Part shown: piece by piece, positions 55,933 to 64,000 of the stretch
Layout of the letters: every line of letters starts with the position of its first letter
Numbering within the stretch: position 1 is the stretch's first letter
Assembly (NCBI GenBank): GCA_029259745.1
Contig: JAJDEO010000020.1
Coordinates: forward strand, 230,580-294,579
Length of the DNA stretch: 64,000 bases
Source of the DNA: Planctomycetota bacterium
Lineage (GTDB): Bacteria; Planctomycetota; B15-G4
Direction of reading: 5' to 3'
The notes under the pieces: model-generated
Database searches by the model: none
The model's input: only the letters and a program-made list of their open reading frames with translations
Told to the model about the DNA's origin: nothing
Program-made: the position numbers and the translations under genes

Positions 55933-58248
55933 TCAGCGACGACCCGTGCGGCGTGGACGCGGGGCGGCGGCGAGGTACTGCTTCGGCCAGGGGACGTCGA
56001 AGGCGTCGTAGTCGATTGTCGCACCGAGCGTGATCGCTGGGTTGACGAGGTGCGGGCGCGCCATCGCGCAGAGGTCAGCGCGACCGGCGGCGAGGATCGT
56101 GTTGCAGTGGTCGGCGCCCTGCACCGCGCCGACGCACATCACCGGCACGTCGACCTCGGCCTTGATGCGCTCGGCAAATGGCAGCTGGTACATACGCCCG
56201 AAGTCGATCTGCGAGCGCGGTGTGTTGCCGCCCGAGCTGACATCGACGAGGTCGCAGCCACGCTCGGCGAGGGCCTTCGAGATGGCGACGGCGTCGTCGA
56301 CCGTAAGCCCCTCCTCGCCTTCCGGCATCCAGTCGGACGCCGAGATGCGCACGGCCAGCGGCTTCTCCGCCGGCCACGCTTCACGGCACGCCTCGAGCAC
56401 TTCAAGCGGGAAGCGCAGGCGGTTCTCGAGCGACCCGCCGTAGGCATCGGTGCGGACGTTGGACGTCGGCGACAGGAACGAGCTGAGCAGATAGCCGTGG
56501 GCCATGTGCAGTTCGATCATGTCGAAGCCGGCCTCCTCGGCGCGTCGCGTCGCGGCGACCATGTCGAGGACGACGCCGTCCATGTCGTCGCGCGTCATCT
56601 CGCGCGGGACGGGCCAGCCTTTGTCGAACGGGACGGCGCTCGGGCCGATCGCCAACCAACGGCGGTCGTCGACGAGCGGGGCGTCGCCTTCCCAAGGCAC
56701 GGTGCAGCTCGCCTTGCGCCCCGCGTGTCCGAGCTGGATCGCGATCCTGCTCTGAGAGTGCGTGTGGACGAACTCGACGACGCGCGCCCACGCGTCGCGC
56801 TGTTCGTCGGTCCAGATGCCGGCGCAGCCGTGCGTGATGCGAGCCTCGGGCGAGACGTTCGTCATCTCCGTGATGACGAGGCCGGCGCCGCCGACGGCGC
56901 GCGCACCGAGATGCACGAGGTGCCAGTCGTCGATCAGGCCCTTGGTGGCCGAGTACTGACACATCGGCGAGACGACGACGCGGTTGGGGATCGTCACGTC
57001 GCGCAGTGTGATCGGCGCGAACATCGGCGGTGGGGCCGTGCCGTCGCTGGCGCGCGGCTGCTTCGCCACCTCGTCCCACCACCAGTCGGTGACGCGCTGC
57101 ACGAGCGCCGGGTCGCGTTCGCGGAGGTTGTCGTACGTGATGCGCTTGCTGCGCGTCATCAGCCCGAAGGCGAACTGCAGCGGATGCTGGTTCGTGTAGC
57201 GCGCCGAGTTCTCGAACCACTCGAGCGACGTCTGCGCGGCCTTCTGCGTCTTGATGCAGTCGACGTAGCGCGCGTCCTCGTAGGCGGCGAGCACGTCGGG
57301 CACCGAAACTTTCACGCCTCCGAGCTCGACGCCACCGGCCGCGTCACCCGCCGCGACGGCCTCGTCGAACGCCGTCCGCAGCGCGATCGCATCTTCCATG
57401 GCGAGCTTGGTGCCCGAGCCGATCGAGAAGTGCGCGGTGTGCGCCGAGTCGCCGATGAGCACGATGTTCTCGTGGTGCCAGTGTTCGTTGCGCACGGTGG
57501 GGAAGGTGCGCCAGATCGAACGGTTCGCGAGCAGCGGGTGACCGTCGAGGTCGTCGGCGAAGAGCTTCTCGCAGAAGGCGACGGTTTGTTCCTCGGTGCT
57601 GTTCTCGAGGCCGGCCGCGCGCCAGGTGTCCTCGTGGGCCTCGACGATCCACGTCGAGAGGTCCTTCTCGAACGGATAGGCGTGGACCTGGAAGACGCCA
57701 TGCGGCGTGTCCTTGAAGACGAACGTGAAGGCCGTGAGTGGCTTCGTCGTGCCGAGCCAGGCGAACTTACAGCGGCGCCAATCGATGTCGGGACCGAACT
57801 GCTCGGCGAAACGCTCCCGCACTTGGCTGTTGAGGCCGTCGGCGGCGAGGATGAGATCGGCGTCGGCGACGCGCGGGTCGTCGAGCGTGGCTTCGGTTTC
57901 GAAGTGCAGTTCGACACCGACGTCGGTGCAGCGCGCCTGCAGGATCTGCAACAGCGTCTTGCGCGCCAGACCGCAGAATCCGTGGCCCGTCGACGTGACG
58001 CAGGTGTCACCGTAGTACGTCTCGATGTCCGTCCAGTACGCGAACTCCTTACGGATCTGCGCGTAGCTGATGGGGTCTGCTTCCTCGAAGTGGCCGAGCG
58101 TCTCGTCGGAGAAGACGACACCCCAACCGAACGTGTCGTCGGCGCGATTGCGTTCGAAGACATGCACCTCGCACGTGGGATGCGACTGCTTCATCAAGAG
58201 CGAGAAATACAGGCCCGCCGGGCCGCCACCGATGCTGACGATCTTCAT
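55933..58248 (-). CDS. Bifunctional flavoprotein monooxygenase / OYE-family oxidoreductase (salicylyl-CoA 5-hydroxylase type)
   Basis: 771 residues from ATG 58248, set by MKIVSIGGGPAGLYFSLLMK (FAD-binding GxGxxG form). Residues 1-400 are a class A flavin monooxygenase: DDTFGWGVVFSDETLGHF, then DADLILAADGLNSQVRERF and NIVLIGDSAHTAHFSIGSGT (GD motif). Residues about 405-770 are an old-yellow-enzyme domain: ITLRDVTIPNRVVVSPMCQY, then GFDMIELHMAHGYLLSSFLS and DLVDVSSGGNTPRSQIDFGR. This fusion is known for salicylyl-CoA 5-hydroxylase and 2-aminobenzoyl-CoA monooxygenase/reductase in aromatic-CoA breakdown. No aromatic CoA ligase or further pathway gene is visible, so the substrate is uncertain. 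Confidence 0.9.
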   Translation of the reverse strand: MKIVSIGGGPAGLYFSLLMKQSHPTCEVHVFERNRADDTFGWGVVFSDETLGHFEEADPISYAQIRKEFAYWTDIETYYGDTCVTSTGHGFCGLARKTLLQILQARCTDVGVELHFETEATLDDPRVADADLILAADGLNSQVRERFAEQFGPDIDWRRCKFAWLGTTKPLTAFTFVFKDTPHGVFQVHAYPFEKDLSTWIVEAHEDTWRAAGLENSTEEQTVAFCEKLFADDLDGHPLLANRSIWRTFPTVRNEHWHHENIVLIGDSAHTAHFSIGSGTKLAMEDAIALRTAFDEAVAAGDAAGGVELGGVKVSVPDVLAAYEDARYVDCIKTQKAAQTSLEWFENSARYTNQHPLQFAFGLMTRSKRITYDNLRERDPALVQRVTDWWWDEVAKQPRASDGTAPPPMFAPITLRDVTIPNRVVVSPMCQYSATKGLIDDWHLVHLGARAVGGAGLVITEMTNVSPEARITHGCAGIWTDEQRDAWARVVEFVHTHSQSRIAIQLGHAGRKASCTVPWEGDAPLVDDRRWLAIGPSAVPFDKGWPVPREMTRDDMDGVVLDMVAATRRAEEAGFDMIELHMAHGYLLSSFLSPTSNVRTDAYGGSLENRLRFPLEVLEACREAWPAEKPLAVRISASDWMPEGEEGLTVDDAVAISKALAERGCDLVDVSSGGNTPRSQIDFGRMYQLPFAERIKAEVDVPVMCVGAVQGADHCNTILAAGRADLCAMARPHLVNPAITLGATIDYDAFDVPWPKQYLAAAPRPRRTGRR

Positions 58249-58306
58249 GCCGCGCATGATAGGCCGCCGCTGCGCGCGGCACGAGGAACCGGTGCCTCCG
58301 AAAACG

Positions 58307-58347
58307 ACACGTGGCCGCACGCCGATCGTCGGAATGCGGCCACGTGT
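58307..58347 (-). terminator. Terminator of the yceI-like gene
   Basis: ACACGTGGCCGCA (58307-58319) pairs perfectly with TGCGGCCACGTGT (58335-58347), a 13-bp stem with a 15-base loop. On the minus strand it is followed by CGTTTT. It starts 17 bases past the yceI-like stop. Confidence 0.7.
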
Positions 58348-58364
58348 GTGCGTGCCGGTGGTGG

Positions 58365-58988
58365 CTACTGCTTGAGGATACCCTCGAGGCTCACGACCAC
58401 CGAGATCTCATCGCCCAACGCGCCGGCGTAGGCATTGATCCCGAAGTCGTGTCGATTGATCGTGAACGTTGCTTCGACTCCCGAGCGGTAGTCGCCGAAC
58501 GGCGTGCCGCCAGCACCGATGACTTCGGCCGTGACGTCGATCTCGCGCGTTTCGCCGCGCAGGGTCAGGTCGCCTTTGAGTACCAACGTGTTCGGCCCGG
58601 CTTTCTCACAGGAGGTCGAGTCGAATGTCATGCGCGGGTGGTTCTCGACATCGAAGAAGTCTTCGTTGCGGATGTGGGCGTCGCGGTCGGTGCTGTTCGT
58701 GTCGACGCTGCCGGCCTCGACGAGAAACGTGATCGAGTTCTCGCTTGCGTCACCGTCGAGCGTGTAGGTGCCGTCCATCGTGTTGAAGCGGCCGTAGAAG
58801 TTCGAGACACCGAGGTGCGTGATGCTGAAGAGCACCGTCGAGTGGCCGGCGTCGACGGCATATCTGCCGCTCTTGACCTCGATCGCCTCGTCTTCGGCGG
58901 GCGTGGCGACTTGCCACAGGAGGGTCGCGCTAAGCAGGGCGGGGACGAGCAGCGCGCCGGCGCGGCGCAGGATGTCTGAGGAAGTCAT
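58365..58988 (-). CDS. YceI-family periplasmic lipid-binding protein
   Basis: 207 residues from ATG 58988. A signal peptide (ILRRAGALLVPALLSATLLW) precedes the YceI domain: GRYAVDAGHSTVLFSITHLG, then SNFYGRFNTMDGTYTLDG, RNEDFFDVENHPRMTFDSTS, LVLKGDLTLRGETREIDVTA and INRHDFGINAYAGALGDEIS. YceI proteins form a lipocalin-like barrel that carries isoprenoid or quinone-like lipids in the periplasm. It appears to be a single gene, with a clear terminator 17-60 bases downstream. Confidence 0.92.
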   Translation of the reverse strand: MTSSDILRRAGALLVPALLSATLLWQVATPAEDEAIEVKSGRYAVDAGHSTVLFSITHLGVSNFYGRFNTMDGTYTLDGDASENSITFLVEAGSVDTNSTDRDAHIRNEDFFDVENHPRMTFDSTSCEKAGPNTLVLKGDLTLRGETREIDVTAEVIGAGGTPFGDYRSGVEATFTINRHDFGINAYAGALGDEISVVVSLEGILKQ

Positions 58989-59068
58989 CGGAACTCTCGG
59001 GGGATGGGGCGCGGGGGATGCCGGGTTTCATGTCGCGTGCGGTGTGGGATGTTGCAGTGACCGCCGGA

Positions 59069-60112
59069 TCAGTGCCGATGCGGATGGCCGTGGTGGTTTT
59101 CGCCATCGTGCTCGCCGTCGGCGTCATCGACCTCGAGGTGCGCGGGGTCGAGTCCGCAGGCGGTGGCGACGCGCTCGATGGCAGCCTCGTCACGTCCCAT
59201 GGCACGCAGCTGACACAGGGCGACGCGTGCCGTCTGGCGGCGGGGCCGGCTCCCGGCGGCCAAGGGCCGGTCGGCTTCCATGGCCGCGCGCACGAGCGCC
59301 TTGTCGGCGGCGTACCCCGGAGGGCCGTAGCTCTCGATGAGATGCTGGAACTCGTCGAAGGCCACGGCATCGAAGGGGCGCGGTGAGCCGAGCTCGTCGC
59401 GGATCGGATGGGCGAGGAACATCTCGAGTACCGGCAGGGTTCCGGCGGGCACGGGGAGCGCCGCGTCGAAGGAGCGCGGCGGGTTCATGAGTGACAGTCG
59501 CAGGTGCGTGTGCGGTCCTTCGGGTGTCGGGATGCCCTTGGCCGATGAGGCGATCTGCTGGTAGACGGTGCAGGTCGCGAAGGCCGAACGGAAGACGCGC
59601 GCAGGGCTGGCGTCTTTGATCGCTGCCATCGCACCGTTCGCCGTGTCGTGGACCGACGAGCCGACGTAGCGGTCGAGGACAGACTCGAGTTCGGTGTCGT
59701 TCACGAGCACGCAGACGTCGACGTTCGGAACGCCGAGGCCCATGTCGAAGAGCACGCCGTCCTCGGTGTCTTCGAGCCGCGTGATCTCCGTACGCGCACT
59801 CAGCCGCGCCACGTCCTCGGGTAAGACGAACATCACGCCCTGCTGCCAGGGCGCGCCGTGGAAGTACGGGCGCTCCCAAGCGACGACGTCGACGTCGTCA
59901 TGCATGTGGATCGCGAGGGCGCCGCGCTTCGAGGCGCGGCCGAGCGGGGACGTCCGAGCGCAGTGCGGCTCGTCGGCTTGCCAATGGAACTCACCAACGG
60001 CGCCGAATGCGCTGACGCCCCACGACGTCGTGGGGCGCTCGAGGTGCGTGTCGATGAGGTCGGCGATGCTCTGCCGTGAGCGAGACGAATGTGGTGCAAC
60101 GGACGAAGTCAT
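59069..60112 (-). CDS. Conserved-looking hypothetical protein with His-rich C-terminus
   Basis: 347 residues from ATG 60112, overlapping the stop of the upstream binding-protein gene (ATGA). No signal peptide is seen. The body (WGVSAFGAVGEFHWQADEPH, ALAIHMHDDVDVVAWERPYF, GIPTPEGPHTHLRLSLMNPP) is soluble and contains several His clusters. The C-terminus ends EHDGENHHGHPHRH, typical of proteins that store or hand over Ni, Co or Zn. I do not recognise a named family. Coupling to a metal- or cobalamin-type solute-binding protein supports a metal-related role, for example as a chaperone, but no catalytic motif is visible. Confidence 0.7.
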   Translation of the reverse strand: MTSSVAPHSSRSRQSIADLIDTHLERPTTSWGVSAFGAVGEFHWQADEPHCARTSPLGRASKRGALAIHMHDDVDVVAWERPYFHGAPWQQGVMFVLPEDVARLSARTEITRLEDTEDGVLFDMGLGVPNVDVCVLVNDTELESVLDRYVGSSVHDTANGAMAAIKDASPARVFRSAFATCTVYQQIASSAKGIPTPEGPHTHLRLSLMNPPRSFDAALPVPAGTLPVLEMFLAHPIRDELGSPRPFDAVAFDEFQHLIESYGPPGYAADKALVRAAMEADRPLAAGSRPRRQTARVALCQLRAMGRDEAAIERVATACGLDPAHLEVDDADGEHDGENHHGHPHRH

Positions 60113-61065
60113 CGTTCTGATCGCGGTGTGGGGGGCGTGGTCTCGAACATCGAGGCTGCGGCTGCGGCGAGTGCCTCGGAGGCATCGAGCAAGCGGTGCG
60201 AGACGGTATTGAAGAGGGCGGCGGGCAGCTCCACGATTCTATCGAGGCGCACGGCCGTGAGCGAGGCGAGAGCGGGCTCGCTGCGCAGCAGGGCGGCCGT
60301 CGGTCCTGGCGCGCCATCCTTGCCCGAGGCGACGATGATGATGTCGGGATCCCAGGTGATAAGGGTTTCGAAGTCGACGCGCTGATGGCCGTCGATGCCC
60401 TGCGCCGTCGCCGCGTTGACGAGCCCCGCCGTCGTGATCAGCGTTTCGGCAGACGTGTTCGAGCCCGCCGTCCATCCGCCCGTCCCGCCGTTGCTATAGG
60501 TCAGCGCCGTCATGCCGCGAACGTTCACGGTCGCGGTCGCAAGCCGATCGCGACGCTCTTCCAGGCGCGCGATGAGCAGCTCGCCACTCTCCACGGCATC
60601 GAGGGCTTGCGCGACGGAGCGCACGTAGCTCTCGATCGCGGGCCAGGTGGCCTCGCCCGGCGAACACATCACCGGCACGCCGGCATCGCGCAGAACATCG
60701 GACGCGGTGTTGTCTTGCCATGGGTCGCAAAGCACGAAGTCGGGGTTGAGAGTGAGCAACGTCTCCGACTCATAGCGCCCGAAGCGCGGGATGGACTCCC
60801 AGCGCTCTGGGTTCGTGGAGAGCAGCGAATACGTCGACGCCGTTTCCGGGAGCGCCGCGATGCGCTCGGGCCCGACGAGCGTCGCCACGACATCGACAGC
60901 TGTGGCGTTGGCCGGAATCACACGCTCGGTGGAAGCGATATCGAGTGTTGCGCCATTCCACGGTGTCATGACGCGACGCGCGGTGGCGCCGGGGGTCTGT
61001 TCGAGCTGCGCGCCGGGACCACACGCGACGATCATCAGGAAAACAAGGGAAGCGGGGCGCAGCAT
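60109..61065 (-). CDS. Periplasmic binding lipoprotein (BtuF/TroA-like, PF01497 type)
   Basis: 318 residues from ATG 61065. The lipoprotein signal is MLRPASLVFLMIVACGPG with Cys15. The mature part has the class III binding-protein pattern: VDVVATLVGPERIAALPETA, then RFGRYESETLLTLNPDFVLC, GVPVMCSPGEATWPAIESYV and ITWDPDIIIVASGKDGAPG. Such proteins bind cobalamin, haem, siderophores or related metal complexes for an ABC importer. The permease and ATPase genes are not in the window. Its stop overlaps the start of the His-rich protein gene, so the pair is probably one metal-acquisition unit. Confidence 0.82.
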   Translation of the reverse strand: MLRPASLVFLMIVACGPGAQLEQTPGATARRVMTPWNGATLDIASTERVIPANATAVDVVATLVGPERIAALPETASTYSLLSTNPERWESIPRFGRYESETLLTLNPDFVLCDPWQDNTASDVLRDAGVPVMCSPGEATWPAIESYVRSVAQALDAVESGELLIARLEERRDRLATATVNVRGMTALTYSNGGTGGWTAGSNTSAETLITTAGLVNAATAQGIDGHQRVDFETLITWDPDIIIVASGKDGAPGPTAALLRSEPALASLTAVRLDRIVELPAALFNTVSHRLLDASEALAAAAASMFETTPPTPRSER

Positions 61066-61140
61066 CGACGAACCAGTGGGAGTTGGGGTGGTGTCACGGT
61101 AGCGCGTCAGTTGTAGAGGGCGCGTGAGCCCTTGAAGAAC

Positions 61141-61232
61141 CCGGGTTGAAAACTCATTTGGCGTATGGCGCGCACAATCCACCGATTCGCGTGTGTTTTC
61201 GCGCTCCGAAGAGAACAACTCGTCATGCACCA
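61141..61232. repeat. Dispersed repeat, family B, partial copy
   Basis: CGGGTTGAAAACTCAT matches the left end of the copy at 22887 (CCGTTCAAAAACTCAT), AATCCACCGATTCGC (61176-61190) is identical, and CTCGTCATGCAC is similar to CTCGTCACGCAC. The far end is not found. It lies in the 397-base gap upstream of the binding lipoprotein gene; the rest of that gap (61233-61462) shows nothing clear. Confidence 0.5.
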
Positions 61233-61462
61233 CCCAGCGATAGGTGTGCCGAAAGCGGACGAGTGAAACATGGCGCTTCTGCTGCACATGAAAACCTAGC
61301 CGAAAGGCATGTAGCCACTTCAGCGTGGGCGTCGTATTCATCATGATGTCACTTGGAGACAGTCGCTGCGCGTGCGACAGGCACGAGTTGGCGGCGTACT
61401 GGCAAAGGGGCCAGTCGCCGCGATTCCTCGTTTGCGCGTAGGGCGACGCTTGGGAGAGTGCG

Positions 61463-64000
61463 ATGCGAAGAGCATCTTTGTGTGCGTTGGCTTTGGTCGG
61501 CGTCTTGTCGTTGGTTTTGACTGGGTGCGGGTTGAAGAGTGCGGGTGGTGGCAACAATCCCGGCCCCGGCAACAGCGGCGGTGCCAACGAGGTAAAGACC
61601 TACGCGACGATCGGGAGCGACGGCAGCTATGGCCGCGTCGACGTCGTCGAGGGCGGGATTCCGCTCGGCGACCCCGGCAGTCAGGCGGGCTCGAATCCCG
61701 GCAAGCGGCTCTTCTACAGCATGCTTTCGTCGATCAACAAGAACAAGCAGACGGGGCGCTTCGAGTCGATGGGTGTCGACTACGACGGCGAGTACGTCGA
61801 CACGACGGGTGACGGCATCCCCGATGCCGGCTTCGACACCTACAGCTTCGGCATGCCGCCGGGCAACGCGGCGCGCATCGTCGCGGCGAACAACGTCTAC
61901 GACTTGTTCCAGACCTCGACGGGCCGCCCGATCGCGCAGACGGCGATCCTCGCCGGCACGGCGTTCACGGGCTACAACGGCGGCGACGCGGACGGCGATC
62001 CGTTGGCTGCGAACGATGGCGGTCCGGGTCTGTTCTCGCGCGTCATCGGCGACATCCCGTCGCTGCCGGTGATGCCTTCGATCATGGGCTCGAGTGCTGC
62101 ACCGCAAGTCGGTGACGTGCACCAGTTCATCCAGATCGAGTTCCCGTACGACATCGACATCTCGTCGATCTTCAACGTCAACGAGACGAACAACTCGTTC
62201 CTCGGCGACTCGACGTTCAACGTCGACAACGTGTTCATTGAAGCGCGTTGGTTGCAGGCCGAGAACGGCAGCATGGTCGACCAGTCGAAGCTTCGCCGGC
62301 ACGTGCCGGTCGTGGCGATCGTCGGTGGTGTGTCGGCGATCCCGGTCTCGGCGGGCTCGAACTCGCGCGCCGTCGTCGACCCGTCCGACCCCGAACTCAG
62401 CTTCATCCCGCCGGGCGCACTCGAGCGCATCAAGCGATCGAACGTGCTGACGCTGATCGCGCACGAGAACCCGCTGGCCTTGCGTGACAATCCCGACGGC
62501 GCCGCGAGTGGTTTCGTCGACGCCGAGGGCATCCTGCGCCTTCCCAACCCGGAGGTGAACGGTGGCGGTCGCGTGTTCGGCGCGAACACCGGCCTTCCGA
62601 CGGCGGTCAACGATCCCAACGAGGCGGCCGCACCGATGGGCTTCTTCTTCGTGAAGATCGATTCGATCCGCACGCAGAAGGGTCAGGACGTCGAGGCTCC
62701 TTACTTCCACAGCTTCGAAGTCGACGCGACGCGCATCGAGTCGGACGACTCGCGCTTGGTCAACGACGCAACGAACTTCAACCGCGGTCCGGCGATCTTC
62801 GTCAACACGAACAGCGTGCCGGCGATCGACATCGCCGACTCCTCGTTCGTCGCCGCCGGCACGAGCTTCAACCCCGCACCGTCGAGCGACGATCCGAACG
62901 CTCCGAACGGTGGCAACACGATCTCGACCCGTCCGAAGTTCCGCATCGACTTCGACAAGGAGGTCGTCCCGAACTCGGTCGGCTTCTCGCGTCGTCACAC
63001 GTCACAGAGCGTGACGGGCGAAGGCATCGTCTTCCCGTTCAACGGCAACACGCGTCCGACGCTGAGCCCGGCGAACGACATCTCGGGTGGCCTGGGTGCG
63101 CCGTTGGCGCCGAGCATCTACCTCGCCATCAACGTGCCGACCGACATCAACAATCAGTTCGGTGGTCCGCTCAACGGCTTCCCGCAGCCGGTCGCTTCGC
63201 CGAATGCGTTCGTCGCTGGCGCCGGTGTCTTCGACGACCTGTCGGTGATGCCGCCGGAAGTCTTGAACGGCAACGGCCTCGTGCCGCGTGAGCACAACAC
63301 GCTCGCGACGCTGCCGCGCGGGATCGTTCCGATCGACATCTACCCGATCAACCAGAACAACCTGCAGTCGTACATCATCGAGCCGCTCGTGGAGCTACCG
63401 CCGAACTCCGTCGTGACGCTCGGTGTCTGCATGCCGGGTCTGGGCATGTCGGCGGCCGCGCGTCCGAACGTCGGGAACTTCACGCGTTCGGGCACGATGT
63501 ACAGCGGCTGGCAGGGCATCGACATCACGGGCATCAGCGACGACGAAAGCCAGAAGACGGCGATCCTCGCGAACCAGACGATCGTGAAGGTCAACGCCGG
63601 TCCGATGGATCTCTACGGAAACCTGTTCTACGGCGGCACGTCGGTGGGCATCACGCGACTCGTCAACGGCACCAACGTCGATGACAGTCGGACGGGTGGC
63701 TACAACGTCGCGCGCACGTTCCAGGTCGGCAACGACGCGAAGAAGGTCTACACGAACGTGCCCGTCTCGCCGCAGGCCCTCTACCTGGGCTTTTCGACGG
63801 GCGGCGGGGGTGTGGTCGACCTCTCGGGCACGGGCTTCAACACGAACAAGCCCGGTGGTGCGCTCGAGAACGTCGGCACGGAGGACTACCTCATCGTGTC
63901 GCGTTTCCTACCGACGGCACTCATCAACAAGCAGTCGAACTTCAACTTCAACGCCAACGGCACGGTGGCGGCCAACGATCACCGGCGCGCCTTCGGTCTG
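61463..64000 (+). CDS. Large surface lipoprotein of unknown function (partial, C-terminus beyond window)
   Basis: At least 846 residues from ATG 61463, with GGGAGAG 4 bases upstream. The signal MRRASLCALALVGVLSLVLT ends at a lipobox (LTGC, Cys22), followed by a Gly/Asn/Pro-rich linker (GGGNNPGPGNSGG). The mature part is Asn/Asp/Gly-rich and beta-like (DTTGDGIPDAGFDTYSFG, FRIDFDKEVVPNSVGFSRR, IVPIDIYPINQNNLQSYIIE). The KFRIDFDKEVVPNSV stretch recalls bacterial Ig-like (SbsA-type) domains. It probably sits on the outer surface; no enzymatic motif is seen. Confidence 0.8.
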   Translation, partial: MRRASLCALALVGVLSLVLTGCGLKSAGGGNNPGPGNSGGANEVKTYATIGSDGSYGRVDVVEGGIPLGDPGSQAGSNPGKRLFYSMLSSINKNKQTGRFESMGVDYDGEYVDTTGDGIPDAGFDTYSFGMPPGNAARIVAANNVYDLFQTSTGRPIAQTAILAGTAFTGYNGGDADGDPLAANDGGPGLFSRVIGDIPSLPVMPSIMGSSAAPQVGDVHQFIQIEFPYDIDISSIFNVNETNNSFLGDSTFNVDNVFIEARWLQAENGSMVDQSKLRRHVPVVAIVGGVSAIPVSAGSNSRAVVDPSDPELSFIPPGALERIKRSNVLTLIAHENPLALRDNPDGAASGFVDAEGILRLPNPEVNGGGRVFGANTGLPTAVNDPNEAAAPMGFFFVKIDSIRTQKGQDVEAPYFHSFEVDATRIESDDSRLVNDATNFNRGPAIFVNTNSVPAIDIADSSFVAAGTSFNPAPSSDDPNAPNGGNTISTRPKFRIDFDKEVVPNSVGFSRRHTSQSVTGEGIVFPFNGNTRPTLSPANDISGGLGAPLAPSIYLAINVPTDINNQFGGPLNGFPQPVASPNAFVAGAGVFDDLSVMPPEVLNGNGLVPREHNTLATLPRGIVPIDIYPINQNNLQSYIIEPLVELPPNSVVTLGVCMPGLGMSAAARPNVGNFTRSGTMYSGWQGIDITGISDDESQKTAILANQTIVKVNAGPMDLYGNLFYGGTSVGITRLVNGTNVDDSRTGGYNVARTFQVGNDAKKVYTNVPVSPQALYLGFSTGGGGVVDLSGTGFNTNKPGGALENVGTEDYLIVSRFLPTALINKQSNFNFNANGTVAANDHRRAFGL

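Noticed and set aside
56050..58431. Forward frame of 793 codons opposite the flavoprotein gene
   Set aside because: Antisense shadow of a gene with clear FAD and OYE motifs.

Overview
High-GC bacterial chromosome segment, most likely from a planctomycete. The main evidence is one roughly 100-residue extracellular domain (FKGG-x-LVP-x-PD core, ending NAxRxVT) in three secreted proteins. Large FG-GAP, ASPIC and propeller proteins, a lipoprotein of at least 846 residues, a giant kinase-sigma54 regulator and fused multidomain enzymes fit the same picture. The finer placement (a lineage near the Poly30/Saltatorellus group) is an inference from recall, not a test. I see no rRNA, tRNA, CRISPR array, intact transposase or phage module. 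Genes are dense, and many neighbours share a 4-base stop/start overlap (ATGA, GTGA or TTGA).

Layout. 1-5.6 kb: N-terminal part of a hydantoinase/5-oxoprolinase, a PhcB-like methyltransferase with a clear terminator, a decayed stretch with sigma-factor remnants, a zinc-ribbon protein and a secreted metallo-beta-lactamase-fold protein. 5.7-11.8 kb: nucleotide and polyphosphate genes (apaH, ppx, ppk1), then sixA overlapping an EEP-family phosphodiesterase. 12-21 kb: a secreted repeat protein, the run Rieske oxygenase - PlsC - GT-C glycosyltransferase, a MatB-like acyl-CoA synthetase, a secreted alpha/beta hydrolase and a small membrane protein with an apparent frameshift. 21-31 kb: a putative sigma54 regulon island in which a 1553-residue kinase-TPR-GAF-sigma54 activator lies among three secreted-protein genes. 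All three have -24/-12 promoter matches, and GGRTGT inverted repeats lie about 95-140 bases upstream of the predicted start points. 31-36 kb: operon olsB - olsA - dinB-like - triple fusion (alpha/beta hydrolase, VTT/DedA membrane domain, ATP-grasp), pointing to ornithine-lipid or envelope chemistry. 36.6-45 kb: an MFS-spermidine synthase-TPR fusion, a GT4 glycosyltransferase, a Spy-like coiled-coil protein next to a LytS/LytTR two-component pair, and MltA. 45.4-54.4 kb: a cytochrome operon with resB, ccsA, a membrane-anchored pentaheme TPR protein and a CRTAC1-type FG-GAP/ASPIC protein. 54.4-64 kb: an HDAC-like amidohydrolase, a small Cys protein, a salicylyl-CoA 5-hydroxylase-type flavoprotein, YceI, a His-tailed protein coupled to a metal/cobalamin-type binding lipoprotein, and a large lipoprotein running off the edge.

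Two families of dispersed noncoding elements occupy many of the larger gaps. Family A (five copies) is a palindrome bounded by GGTTATTCAYGG-like ends. Family B (two copies plus an isolated end) has ends resembling GAGTTTTTCAACAGGCTG. Both look like non-autonomous mobile or REP-like units.
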